A stretch of DNA of 64,000 nucleotides from assembly GCA_964521285.1 (NCBI GenBank), contig CAZFQS010000003.1, forward strand, positions 1 through 64,000, written 5' to 3'. Below the pieces are notes generated by a model. That model was not told the DNA's origin, searched no databases, and saw nothing but the letters and a program-made list of their open reading frames with translations. This document shows positions 22,154-32,900 of the stretch, one piece after another (within the stretch, counting starts at the first letter, position 1; the number at the start of each line of letters is the position of its first letter). The stretch is from G020354785 sp964521285 (GTDB lineage Bacteria; Bacteroidota; Bacteroidia; Bacteroidales; UBA10428). A program made the translations under genes and the position numbers.

Positions 22154-25045
22154 TTATCTAATGTTATATTTATTTTTTCTTTGTTCGAATGCGACCCTTC
22201 CTCCATCCAAGATTTCACAAGCGTGTTCACACACGCCTTGAGATTTGAGTGTATCTTTACATTTTTCGTCTTTTGTTTTTGTATATTCAAGACTACCAGT
22301 AAGATAATTGAATTGTCTCCCATCTATATTTTCTCTATCAGTTCCATGCCTATTCGCAATAATTACCTGCTCAGAATCTGATCCAATTGCTAGATTTGCA
22401 TTGTGACTTACCATAATAATCTGTCGTTCTTTTTTCTTTTTTTTCAAAAATGGAACAATATCATCGTAAATTGACCTGCTATCCAAATCGTCTTCCGGCT
22501 GATCAATCAACAACGGCCAAATATCTTCGGATTCTGCAAGTATTAACCTTAGTAGGAACAACGCTCGTTTCCCCGGTGTCATTGTTGGTTCAGAAAATCC
22601 ACCAATTTTATCTCCTTCCATTTCGGCATTAAAGAGAATTTTTTCGTTCAGTGTTAAAACATCTCGAGCAACCTGTATTTTTTCATTCCCCTTAATTATT
22701 TTTTGCTCACCTGAATACAGAGCAGATAAAAAATCACCTGGGGTTTCTCTGATCTTACCGATAATCAATGTGCCACTATCAATGAAATTAGATTTTCCCT
22801 TGATGTATATTTTTTGCGTGACTTCCTCAAGGTTTTCATCAAACCCATATTCCATTCCAAATTTAATACCCTCAATAGCGCTCTGATCTGCGCTATCTAT
22901 ATTTGTTCCCAATTCTTTTATAAGAGTATTTCTTTTATCCATACAAGATTTGATGACTTCCTCACATTTTTCTAACTTAACTTCCAAATTTTTCTTTTCG
23001 ATCGCCGTCTCATTGATTTTTTTAATTTTTTCTTCATGCTGGTTTAATCTTTGAACATGCACCTCCAGTTCAACATTTTTCTGATATTTCTCGATAAGAT
23101 GTTTATTTTTCCCCTTAATTTCTGAGGTAGTTTTCTCCAAATCCGACTTCTCTTTTTCGATCATTCTTTTATAATATAGAATCTTCTTATTGACATCTTT
23201 CAGAATCCCATCCTCTTTTTCCTTCAAGAACATACTAATTGCATCTTGGAGACCCTTCGGTAAACTTGCCAACGCTGGAGAAAGAGTAATCTTTAATTCA
23301 TTAAAAAAATGCTGTTCTTCAGAAACATTAGAAATTTGTGAGATTTCCATATTTATTACATCTATTCTACCCGCATGTTTTAATAGATCAGCATTAATTT
23401 CTTGATACTGCTTTAATTCTTCATTGCTCAACTGATTTTTCTCTTTCAAATTTTTTATTTTTAATTCAATCTCTTCTTTCACTTTTTCAATGGCTTCCTT
23501 ATTTCCCAGATTCTTAAGTTGCTCGTTAAGTAATTTGATAGATTCAGAAAAATCAAACCAATTATCAATTTGACCCGAGATTTGCTGATTATATAAACCT
23601 ATATTTTTTTCTGCTTGTTCGTACTTAATTTTAAAATCAGGGAGAACTTTAAACAAAACGGGTTTGATTTTTTCTTTGATTTCATTTGAATTTTTACTTT
23701 CCTTAAATAAGTGATTCTGGGGGATGTAAACAATTTTCCCTGGGCTTTCATCATTTGATTTGCCATTACCCCACTCAATTGAATGTTCAATATTTATTTT
23801 CTTCCAGTGATAATCTTCTCCTTCTCCCGGACCTTCAACCAATTCTTCGGCCAGTTCTTCATCGACAGAATGTGCTACATAAGCAAGTAGCGCTGATTTG
23901 CCTGAAGACCGGCTCCCTATAATTGAACAAAAGTTTTTATTAAACTCGATTTCTTCAGGAAAATCATTTGTATTGGTAAATCGAATCTTTGATATAATTT
24001 TGTATCCATCTTTTTGATCAGGCTCAACCGGGTTTATTTTAACACGTTCACCAGGTTCAGGCTCATAGATAATTTGCTTTAATCCTTTAAAAGTTGGGTC
24101 GGCTTTGATCCATGTATAATCATTAGTTTTTCCACTTGATGGATGAAACAGATTTTCTTCAGTATGCGCATCTGAACCCCAAATGCACGGCTTATAATTC
24201 CTAAAACGATTAAAGATTTCATCTTTTGGTGTATCTTCTTTTTGGCCCAACAAGAATTGGATATCATTATCATCGTTAGAAAAGCACACATCAGATAAAT
24301 TCAATAGATTCTGTCTTATGTTTCCAGCTCGGGACAAATCCTTTTGCTTGCCCTGCCAATTAAAAGCAGATAGACCACCCGCACCTTTGTTCGCAATGAT
24401 TATCAAATATTTATCATCATTGATCCCGGATTTCTTCAAGATCTTTTTAAATTTCTCAATACCATCATCGAAAATAGAACTAGAGAAAGTAATTACTTTT
24501 AGTGCTTTATTGATTAGAGTGTTCTTCTTTTCATCATTAATAGAACATAAATCTAAATTTGCATCATAATGTCCGTTATTTTCTTCAGCGTTCCCAATTC
24601 TTATTAAATCATCGGCTTTGCAGTTTAAATCAAAAGACTGGTATTTGATCGTTAATTTTTCCAGAAATGAATTTCGAATTGTTGAAGGTAGGATATCAGG
24701 AGAAAAAACCACATGAATATTTACAGATTCATTATCACTTGTAAAATTTTCCAATCGCAATTCGACTACAGGAAAGAGATAAAGCAATATGTCATTGCTT
24801 AGTTTTATGCAAGGTCTTATCTTTCTCGAGTCTTTTTCACATTCTCCCAATAGTCTTTCATAACCATCAACGGAAAAATAGTCGTTGATCCCTACCACCT
24901 CTACGTCATGTGCAACAGCTTTTTCTTTAAGCTTTTCAATATATGTATCCCAGCCATCAAAGTCATTTTCATAAGAAACAGGCGTATGCACATGCAAATC
25001 CCATTTCCGCCATTCAGAACCTTTTTTAAATTTTGTATTATTCAT
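22154..25045 (-). CDS. TrlF family PHP-domain / SMC-like ATPase
   Basis: A 963-residue protein. The N-terminal PHP phosphoesterase domain begins W-D-L-H-V-H-T-P at about 15-22. A Walker A motif, I-I-G-S-R-S-S-G-K-S-A-L-L, lies near 375. A long coiled coil follows, about 480-720, and the C-terminal half-ATPase holds L-L-I-D-Q-P-E-D-D-L-D-S (Walker B, near 848) and M-V-S-H-N-A-N-L. This is the TrlF layout: a metal-dependent hydrolase joined to a Rad50/SMC-type ATPase, common in defence islands. The last 40 residues contain several Cys (C-K-D ... C-E-H-A-C). Its ATG overlaps the methylase stop by four bases. Confidence 0.85.
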   Translation of the reverse strand: MNNTKFKKGSEWRKWDLHVHTPVSYENDFDGWDTYIEKLKEKAVAHDVEVVGINDYFSVDGYERLLGECEKDSRKIRPCIKLSNDILLYLFPVVELRLENFTSDNESVNIHVVFSPDILPSTIRNSFLEKLTIKYQSFDLNCKADDLIRIGNAEENNGHYDANLDLCSINDEKKNTLINKALKVITFSSSIFDDGIEKFKKILKKSGINDDKYLIIIANKGAGGLSAFNWQGKQKDLSRAGNIRQNLLNLSDVCFSNDDNDIQFLLGQKEDTPKDEIFNRFRNYKPCIWGSDAHTEENLFHPSSGKTNDYTWIKADPTFKGLKQIIYEPEPGERVKINPVEPDQKDGYKIISKIRFTNTNDFPEEIEFNKNFCSIIGSRSSGKSALLAYVAHSVDEELAEELVEGPGEGEDYHWKKINIEHSIEWGNGKSNDESPGKIVYIPQNHLFKESKNSNEIKEKIKPVLFKVLPDFKIKYEQAEKNIGLYNQQISGQIDNWFDFSESIKLLNEQLKNLGNKEAIEKVKEEIELKIKNLKEKNQLSNEELKQYQEINADLLKHAGRIDVINMEISQISNVSEEQHFFNELKITLSPALASLPKGLQDAISMFLKEKEDGILKDVNKKILYYKRMIEKEKSDLEKTTSEIKGKNKHLIEKYQKNVELEVHVQRLNQHEEKIKKINETAIEKKNLEVKLEKCEEVIKSCMDKRNTLIKELGTNIDSADQSAIEGIKFGMEYGFDENLEEVTQKIYIKGKSNFIDSGTLIIGKIRETPGDFLSALYSGEQKIIKGNEKIQVARDVLTLNEKILFNAEMEGDKIGGFSEPTMTPGKRALFLLRLILAESEDIWPLLIDQPEDDLDSRSIYDDIVPFLKKKKKERQIIMVSHNANLAIGSDSEQVIIANRHGTDRENIDGRQFNYLTGSLEYTKTKDEKCKDTLKSQGVCEHACEILDGGRVAFEQRKNKYNIR

Positions 25046-28000
25046 AATGAATTCTCTATAATTTTAATTTCTTCCTCCGTCAGGCCGTATAGCTGATAGA
25101 CAAGCTGGTCAATCTCCCTCTCCAATCCTCTCGTATCCGCATGCGGATTCGCTCGCTTCGTTACAAAGATGCGGTCTACAAGTTCAAGGATTGGCTTTTG
25201 TTTTTCATCAGTTGCTTGAACTATGGGAAATTCTTTCACATAGTTGTTAATCCAGCGGTTTACTCCCATACCGCTTGTTTCAGCAATAAGTCCTAAGTAA
25301 AAATAAATCAATCTAGAATTAAGTATGCCAAGCAAATATTTAACGTCAATTGCAGACGGGGGTAGTAAAAAATATGCTGAGTTCAATAAATACATTTCGT
25401 CTACACATAAAGCAAAACGTCCATTGTCAGTTAATTCTATCCATACAATTTTATGTTTCTTAAAATCATCAAAGAATGCGACTGCTCTTAAGTTTGTCCA
25501 ATGTTGACCTTGAGCACCGCGTTTTTTGAATGATTGTCCAAATCCGTCGAGATATTGATATATGTCAGGATAATCCTTCTTAACATTCACTCCATTCTTT
25601 GTGAGCAAAATATATAAATTAGGAAATTCATACCTATAACGAAAAATGTCTCGCCCTCGTAAAATCGGCTTAATTATTTCAGCGTTTTTGTGGTTTAGTA
25701 TAATAAATTCTTTTCTTTTGTTTTCATCGATAATAAAAGCATCGTTTTTGCCCGTTGCTAAACCAAGCCGAATTTTTGCCCCAAGTTGCTCAAGAGTTTT
25801 TCCAGCCTTCTTAATTTTCTTTTGTATTAATACTTTTTCTGTCTCAATTAGACTCCATGATTTTAATTCAAATATTTCTTGAGTGTAATAAAAACCCCTT
25901 GCTGTTACATATCCTGCAAAATTCTGAATGTCACCAGAGAAGGGTTTATTAAAAACAAAACACTTTCTGCCAATTTTGTCTTTTGTTGAAATAAGGATTG
26001 CAACGTTTACAATCGCATCTTCAAAAATCTGGGCATCCTCAAGATTTATAATACCAAGAAGTTCATTTTCATTTCTTAGTAATTTTCTGAGCGGTGATCC
26101 ATATTCGGCTCGCAAGTATGAATTTGATGTAATAAAAGTCGAAATACCTTTTTTGCTTTGTAGGTTAACTTCTTTCTCAATAAAGTAACAATAAATATCC
26201 GCAAATGGTTCGTAAGAGCGGTATTTTTCTTTCAGCAAATTTTTACCAATTGAAATTTTGTCGTGGCTAATATAAGGTGGATTAGCAATCACCACATCAA
26301 ACCCTCCCTTCCTATGAAACACCTCCGAAAAATACACCTCAAAATCAAATTCCTTATGCCCATTGGTAATCTTACAGATCAGCTCATCAATCTGCTTTTT
26401 GTATTCCTGCTTTTTGGTCGGATTGGTTTCGTTGAAATATAGCGGTTTTAAGTTTTCCAGTTCTGTGAAAAGCTGGTTGTTGAACAGATTTTTCTCAACG
26501 CCCAGCAGGGAATTTCCGCAAACAATTTTATAATCGAGGTTGGGCAGGGGCTTGATGTTTCTAATGTCCTCCTCATCCACCATCAGCGATAGCCATAACC
26601 GCAGTTTTGCAATTTCCACTGCGCCGGGGTCAATGTCCACACCGTAGAGGGAATACTCTATGCACTGGCGTTTGAAATCGTAGTGCTTTCTTTTTTCTTT
26701 ATTGGTAATGAAAGTGGTTAACACCGTTCTTGCCTTAACAATTTCGTTCATCATGCCCAAGGGGAAGGCACCGGAACCAACTGCCGGGTCGCAGACTGTA
26801 ATCTCCGCAAGTTTTTGATCAATGAGTCCTGGATTTTTATGTATACTTTCAGGAAGCATTAATTCATAAACAGATGTTTTTTGTTTCCCTTCGTTTATTT
26901 TTTGTTTCTTGATCAATGCTATCTCTTCATTCTCACTGATATGCTCACCCATATGAATCAGCATTTCAATATCTTCTTTTAAAATTCCTGTACCAGTATT
27001 GTGTTCAATCGTCAGATCCAACTGTCCTTTTTTTATTTTATTACCGAACATATCTAAATTATTATCACCAAATTTTTCATAACTTACCTTATCATTATTC
27101 AGTTCATTAAACAGATAATTTATTAAACTCTGCTGGCACATGTAATGCACGATTTCGCGTGGAGTGTAATACACACCGTACTGCTTGTTAAATTTGGTTT
27201 CTTCGCCTTTTTTTCCGCTCTTTAAGGCTTTTTTGTACTCCTCAAAGTTGTCGGGACGGATGGCGTTGAATTTTTCATAAGCCTTACCCAGCAGTTCAGG
27301 ATCAATGGCGACTTCTTTTTCAAGCGGCTCGTCTTCTTTCACTGTAAAATTGTAGCCGTCAAAAATGTCGAAAATACCATCGCCAATATCACCTTCACTC
27401 GTCTTTCTTTTATTTGAAAACAGATCGTCCGGTAAACATATGTCAGTATGAACCCAGTTGTAATTGCTAATGGGTTCAAACAGCCCACCATTTAAGAATG
27501 GGATCTTACATTTAAAATGATCGTTCCAATGATCAATATCTGACCGGTCTCTTGACAGTGCATCATAAAAGAGCGGCTCTAAAATGTCGTTGAAGAAATT
27601 CCTGTAATCACCATGTTTTTTCTCAAACAGCTCTCTTAAAAATTGTTTGGAACCTGTTCCCCATTCAGCATCTCTTGCCACACCAAACCAGCCCTTTTTC
27701 TGGAGAAAATAAAGAAAAACAATCTGTCCCAGCAGTTTCTTTGCAAAGGCAACAGTATTTATGCCTTTAGTTTCAAAATCGGCATGGATTTTAGTATCGT
27801 TTTTAATTACTTTATCCAGCGCTTCTTTGGTGCGTATAAACAGCTCACGGTATTTGATAAAAAATTCTCTTGTAACTGTTTCAATATTGAAGGCTTCTTC
27901 CAGCACTGTAAGGGTCGGATTGTGTTCATCGTCTGCCAGAATTTTAACCAGCCGGCTCTGGGCGGTATGGCTGTTTTCATTGGTACCAACGAGGAAAGAC

Positions 28001-28464
28001 CAGCGCCGGGCAGGGGTGAACTCTTCTTTCACCTTGGTTCTGCCGGTTTTGGTTTGCTCGAATTTGTATTCCATCTTAACCAGCGAAAACCGCCAGTCGC
28101 ATTCATCCGGTGAGACAAAAGCAACCAAAGCAGCATCCTTTTCATTTGAACTGCCGTATTTCCCCTGTAAATATCCGGCAACAAAATTGCGCTGACTGGA
28201 ACGTGCATGTTCAAGCGAAGTTTCCTTTTGCAATTTAATTATCAGTATATCAATTCTATTCTCTCCATCATTAAACTTGCCAATCCTCTCAAATGTGCTG
28301 ATAAACTGCTTGTAAGCATCGGGAATATATTGACCTTGCCGCTGAGGGATATAATCCTCTTCAATGCGATTTAACAGATTTTTAATGAAGCCGGTAAATC
28401 GTTCCTTATTAAAAAAATTTTCAAAAGTCTTTTCGATGATTTTTTTTGCTTGTTGTTTATCCAT
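25042..28464 (-). CDS. Eco57I-type adenine-specific DNA methyltransferase with specificity region
   Basis: The 1140-residue protein has the N6-adenine methylase motif I, V-C-D-P-A-V-G-S-G-A-F-P-L-G, near 557-570 and motif IV, V-V-I-A-N-P-P-Y-I, near 725. An early Y-G-V-Y-Y-T-P-R-E-I-V-H-Y-M near 435 is typical of the Eco57I class. The C-terminal third, with K-N-D-A-F-I-I-D and repeated I-L-R-G-R-D motifs, looks like a TaqI-like target-recognition region. The first 400 residues are a conserved extension (D-I-L-I-I-K-L-Q-K-E-T-S-L-E-H-A-R); I see no certain nuclease motif there. With the PLD-helicase upstream it likely forms a restriction-modification-like system. The extreme C-terminus recurs in stumps B and C. 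Confidence 0.88.
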   Translation of the reverse strand: MDKQQAKKIIEKTFENFFNKERFTGFIKNLLNRIEEDYIPQRQGQYIPDAYKQFISTFERIGKFNDGENRIDILIIKLQKETSLEHARSSQRNFVAGYLQGKYGSSNEKDAALVAFVSPDECDWRFSLVKMEYKFEQTKTGRTKVKEEFTPARRWSFLVGTNENSHTAQSRLVKILADDEHNPTLTVLEEAFNIETVTREFFIKYRELFIRTKEALDKVIKNDTKIHADFETKGINTVAFAKKLLGQIVFLYFLQKKGWFGVARDAEWGTGSKQFLRELFEKKHGDYRNFFNDILEPLFYDALSRDRSDIDHWNDHFKCKIPFLNGGLFEPISNYNWVHTDICLPDDLFSNKRKTSEGDIGDGIFDIFDGYNFTVKEDEPLEKEVAIDPELLGKAYEKFNAIRPDNFEEYKKALKSGKKGEETKFNKQYGVYYTPREIVHYMCQQSLINYLFNELNNDKVSYEKFGDNNLDMFGNKIKKGQLDLTIEHNTGTGILKEDIEMLIHMGEHISENEEIALIKKQKINEGKQKTSVYELMLPESIHKNPGLIDQKLAEITVCDPAVGSGAFPLGMMNEIVKARTVLTTFITNKEKRKHYDFKRQCIEYSLYGVDIDPGAVEIAKLRLWLSLMVDEEDIRNIKPLPNLDYKIVCGNSLLGVEKNLFNNQLFTELENLKPLYFNETNPTKKQEYKKQIDELICKITNGHKEFDFEVYFSEVFHRKGGFDVVIANPPYISHDKISIGKNLLKEKYRSYEPFADIYCYFIEKEVNLQSKKGISTFITSNSYLRAEYGSPLRKLLRNENELLGIINLEDAQIFEDAIVNVAILISTKDKIGRKCFVFNKPFSGDIQNFAGYVTARGFYYTQEIFELKSWSLIETEKVLIQKKIKKAGKTLEQLGAKIRLGLATGKNDAFIIDENKRKEFIILNHKNAEIIKPILRGRDIFRYRYEFPNLYILLTKNGVNVKKDYPDIYQYLDGFGQSFKKRGAQGQHWTNLRAVAFFDDFKKHKIVWIELTDNGRFALCVDEMYLLNSAYFLLPPSAIDVKYLLGILNSRLIYFYLGLIAETSGMGVNRWINNYVKEFPIVQATDEKQKPILELVDRIFVTKRANPHADTRGLEREIDQLVYQLYGLTEEEIKIIENSL

Positions 28465-28593
28465 ATTTGTCTATTAGAGCCGTTGTTGAGCCTGTTAATT
28501 TATAAAAAGTACACTATATTGAAATAAATGGCTTTTGTTTTATTCGGCCATATTCTGATCGAATGGTGGCCAATTCGACCAATTACCGGCCAA

Positions 28594-29916
28594 TTAATTT
28601 TTAAGTTCATATTTTGCACCTCTTCCCTTTGTGATCGGCTCGGTTAACAATCCTATTTTAACTAACTTCCTGAGGTCTTCTGTCGCCGTTGTTTTCCCTA
28701 CATTATTGATCTTTTGATACATAGAGTTATTAATAGAGCCTTCCCCCTTTACATACATAACCGCTTTAATTTGTCTTTCATTCAATCCCATTTTTTTAAG
28801 ATTTTCCAGATTCCATTTGTCTTTGTAGAAAATCACTGTCATGACCCCATTTTGCTCATAGAAATCCGGTTCTGGCAATCCACCCTCCAAACACTTTTCA
28901 ACAATCATGTTAGTACCCCTGCCCCAGGCTTCAATAAAGCCGGCATAATAAAAAATGCCCGCCAGCAACTTATTTCTCGGCATGGACAGATGATTCGTTT
29001 TAAGCTTTTCCACCGGCACTTCTGGCGGTAAACTGCCGGCATTCATGATGATTAGTTTATCCGGATAGACTCTAACCTGGATCTGCGAAAAACCCCAGTA
29101 ATCTCGATGAATGAGCGCATTAATAATCGCCTCCCGCAATGCTTCATAAGGATATTCGAGTATATCCCGGCGATGAATGCCTTCATATTTTATATTGCTC
29201 AGCAGGTACTTGGTTCGGAGAATTTCCAGCGTATTTTCCAACTGCTGGAACAGATTACCTTTGACAATATCGGTCGTTTGAATATCGGTATCAGTTAAGA
29301 AGCGTCCGATCTTTACATATGCGTGGCTATAAAACCGCTGCGGATCTTTCCCAAAAAGAAGAATTGCAGCTCGCTTCAAATGTTGATTTTCGATAAGATT
29401 TAATTTCTGCAAAATATTAACGAAATCTGTTTCACGGACAATCGAAGGGATTCGATCAACAGCATATCGCTTAAAATCTTCTATGGTCGGTTTATCGAGA
29501 AGATCCAATTCGCCCTTATCGTCAATGGCATCGTCCCAGGTAATACCTGATTTTTTTATCAGGAAGCCGGACAGCTCTTTTCCTCTTAACTCCTGAATTG
29601 TGCTACCGCTTCTGATATAAAATTTGCCATTATATGAAATCGGGTCTGATGAAGGAATAATCTTTATCCGGATTATTTCAAGGTCATTTTTCTTTTCTGA
29701 TTCCACAAAGGGAATGATACCAAGTTTATTACGGATTTTGTTGGGAATGTCTTCCAGTAATTTTTTTGAGTTCGCCAGTCCAACATGTTGTCCCTGGTCA
29801 TTTAATCCAACAATGAGTTGTCCGCCTTTGCTGTTGGCAAAAGCAGAAATCACCTTCAGGTGTTCATCTCTCCAGATGCTCTTAAATTCTATTCTATGTG
29901 ATTCTTTATTGGTCAT
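28594..29916 (-). CDS. AlbA_2 (Schlafen-type) domain / ATP-binding protein with winged helix
   Basis: A 440-residue protein. The N-terminal AlbA_2 domain (E-F-K-S-I-W, then A-F-A-N-S-K-G-G-Q-L-I-V-G-L-N-D near 25-40) is followed by a GHKL-like ATPase region (E-A-L-R-E-A-I-I-N-A-L-I-H-R-D-Y near 255-270, N-A-G-S-L-P, G-R-G-T-N-M-I) and a C-terminal winged helix (V-G-K-T-T-A-T-E-D-L-R-K-L-V). Such proteins are often annotated as transcriptional regulators and are frequent in defence operons. It overlaps the end of the helicase gene by 11 bases and precedes the methylase by 129 bases. A controller of the locus or a defence effector are both possible. Confidence 0.82.
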   Translation of the reverse strand: MTNKESHRIEFKSIWRDEHLKVISAFANSKGGQLIVGLNDQGQHVGLANSKKLLEDIPNKIRNKLGIIPFVESEKKNDLEIIRIKIIPSSDPISYNGKFYIRSGSTIQELRGKELSGFLIKKSGITWDDAIDDKGELDLLDKPTIEDFKRYAVDRIPSIVRETDFVNILQKLNLIENQHLKRAAILLFGKDPQRFYSHAYVKIGRFLTDTDIQTTDIVKGNLFQQLENTLEILRTKYLLSNIKYEGIHRRDILEYPYEALREAIINALIHRDYWGFSQIQVRVYPDKLIIMNAGSLPPEVPVEKLKTNHLSMPRNKLLAGIFYYAGFIEAWGRGTNMIVEKCLEGGLPEPDFYEQNGVMTVIFYKDKWNLENLKKMGLNERQIKAVMYVKGEGSINNSMYQKINNVGKTTATEDLRKLVKIGLLTEPITKGRGAKYELKN

Positions 29917-32900
29917 TTGAACCTCCGATTAAATACAAAGACAAAATCACTTCCCGTTTGCCGAAAACTGCCGGATTTTGTTCAGCATAATGTTCTTCAA
30001 GAAATTTTGCCGGAATATGTGTTTGAAGCACTGCCAAAACCTTAAAAGGATTGATGATTTCATTCCTAAGACCGTTCAAGGCTTTCAGGGTTTGTTTAGC
30101 TGTTTGTTTCGGTATATTGCCTTCCTCAATCCGTTTTAATACTTTATTAAGATACAATTCCTGATCATCAGTAAACTGCCGGGTATTATTAATAGTTACT
30201 TTAAGTATTTTAAGGATTTGTGCTGTGCTTTCCCGCCTGCTTGCTGAACCGGGTTTTGGCATTTCCTCAGTAGTTGCAATAATAAAGGCGTTTTTATTTT
30301 TATCCAGCATATTGTAGAATTGCTCCTGTAATTTTTTCTTTGGTTCATCGGGATTGCTTTCCAGCAATTTTGCCGCAGAGATAAAATCGAGTTCGGTTGC
30401 TTCCGCGTGGTCTGTAGCCAGAAAAAACTTTTGTAGTTTACCTCTGCGGAAATAAGTGAGTAAAGAATCCGTCTGCTCAATGTGATATTTTGCGGTACGG
30501 GCTTTTTTAGGCAATCGTTTTATTTTTTCAAACAGGTCAGGGTCATTATCGCGAATCTCTTTGATAGTATGAAGATACTTCAAATCACTTTCCGCTGCTT
30601 CGTCTTCTCCTTCAAGAGTCTGCTTTGAAATCAATCTATTGAAGAGTTCGTGTGAACCAATGGGTTCACCTTCGGTTAAAAGCTCGGCATCACCACCCAA
30701 AAGGGTCAGAAAGGCATTTATTTTCGCTTCAGCTACCTCTTTAAGCTTAATCTGGTCGTTGGATTGCGCTGTGGGGAAGAAATTAAAGGTGTAAATAGTA
30801 TCATGTCTGGTATCCACACGGTTTATACGGCCTACTCTCTGCATCATTCTTGTCGGATTCCAGGGAATATCGTAGTTAATGACCGTGTTGGAACGGTGCA
30901 GGTTTACGCCTTCGGACAGTACTTCCGTAGAAACAAGTATCCTGTGGTTATCTTTCGGATGACGTGAGCGGACATCAAAATTTTCAATAACCTTGTCACG
31001 TGTAGCTTCGCCCGAATCCCCTGTATAGCATAATACGCTACCGGGAAATCTCTCATGAAGGTTTTTGTACAAATAATTGGCAGTTTCCTTTGATTCAGTG
31101 AATATGATGAGATGATTTTCTTTAAAAACGGATGTTGATGTTAGCTCCCTCATAAATTTGAGCAACTTCGGGTCACGGTCGATATGTGTCCAGAGCTTTT
31201 TTACTTCCAAAAGAATATCATGATCGTGTTGTAAATCGCTTCTCAATACTTCATTGAATTCTGTGCTATCGTACCGTTCCGCTTTGCCCTCATCAATAAG
31301 GCGCTGCACTGCTTCATCGTCATCGTTCTCCAAAAGCTCGAAAATTTTATTTATATGCTTTTTACTCACATAAACATTGCCGTTATCAAATTCCCTGATA
31401 AACATCTCATAGGAGTGCAGGAATCGATCCACCGAATTCATAAAGGCAAAGAAACTGCTTTCAAGCCGTTTGACCAGCAGGATTTTCATGAATCTGCCCA
31501 TGTTGCGTTGGGATTGACGTTCCAGTTGATCAATCCTGCCCTGATAATAGAGCATGGGCATGTAACGGGCATACCTGAACTTCTGAGCAATCAGCTCTAT
31601 GGTTTTACTGAATATCTCATCCTCTTTTTCATTGAGTTCATAAAAAAGCGGTGCAGGCTTTTCAACATAGGGAAATTTCAATCCCTGTCTTATAATATCG
31701 TTTGAAAAATATTTCTCAATCTCAGTACGGGTTCGGCGCACCATTAAATATTTAAGGACTTTTCCCCTGATTTCCCGGGAATTTTCTTTTACAATACTGA
31801 TATATTTATCATAATCTTTCTGGCGATCCAGTTTTTTCAGTTTCTGTCCAAGTCTACCAAAAAATCCTTCCAGATCAGGCAGGTTAGGAATAGTGCTTTT
31901 CTTTGCCGGCTGGAATAACTTTAACAGGCTGAGAATATCTTTAGGGGCATTGTTGTAAGGAGTAGCTGTAACCAGGATTACCCTTTTGCCGCGGCAAATC
32001 TCCGCCAATTTTTCATAGGTAACCGTTGTTTCAGTTCTAAAACGGTGAGCTTCATCGATAATTATATTGGTGTATTTATCGGTCCCTCCGTATAGTAAGT
32101 CATCGAGTTTACCAAGTGATTCAAAATCAGCCGGTATGCGAAAATCAGAAAAAACATTCCGCCAGGAACCGGGATTGGTCTTTTCCAGCAGCACCGGCGG
32201 GGCGATGACCAGTGTTCTACCGTCAAGCTGGCCTGCAAGCATAGTAGAAATGTATGTCTTTCCCAATCCAACCACATCCGATATAAAGACACCTCCGTAT
32301 TCCAGAAGGATTTTTTTTGCATTTAAAACTGCCTGTTCCTGATATTCGAGTTTTTTAAACTCCGGCGGGAGATATTTTACAAACACTTCATCTGTCTGGC
32401 CAAGTTCATCTTTAAAATATTCATAGAGAAATTTCAAATAAAGCTGATATGGAGTGATATTTTGACTGAGCCATGTTTTTTCCTGGATGGTTTGAATATA
32501 CTTTTCGCTCACATCAACGGCATCTTTCCATAATTCTTCAAATTTCTGCCTGGCAAACTCATAATCATTGCAATTTTTCAATTCTACATTAAATTCCAGG
32601 TTGTCAATAAGCCCTGCCTGAGTAAAGTTACTTGAGCCTGTAATCACTCGTCCGGTATCCCTGTCGCCTTCACAAAAAGTCATAATGTAAAGCTTGGCGT
32701 GGATATTTTGTGAGGGATAAGCTTTTATTTCCAATTTTTTGCTCCTAATCCATTCGATAAACTTAATAACGCCTTCTTCAACTTCTTGTCGGTCTTCTGA
32801 ATCAATTAGTTCCTTTTCTACAAGCTCTTCCACTCTTTCTTTAGTTTCAGCATGCGAAAATTCCATGACCTGCTGCTTTGGCTTATTAGCCCTGACAAGT

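Noticed and set aside
27643..28195. Long antisense frames on the plus strand inside the methylase gene
   Set aside because: They lie fully within a gene with strong methylase motifs on the other strand, have no start signal and give low-complexity translations.
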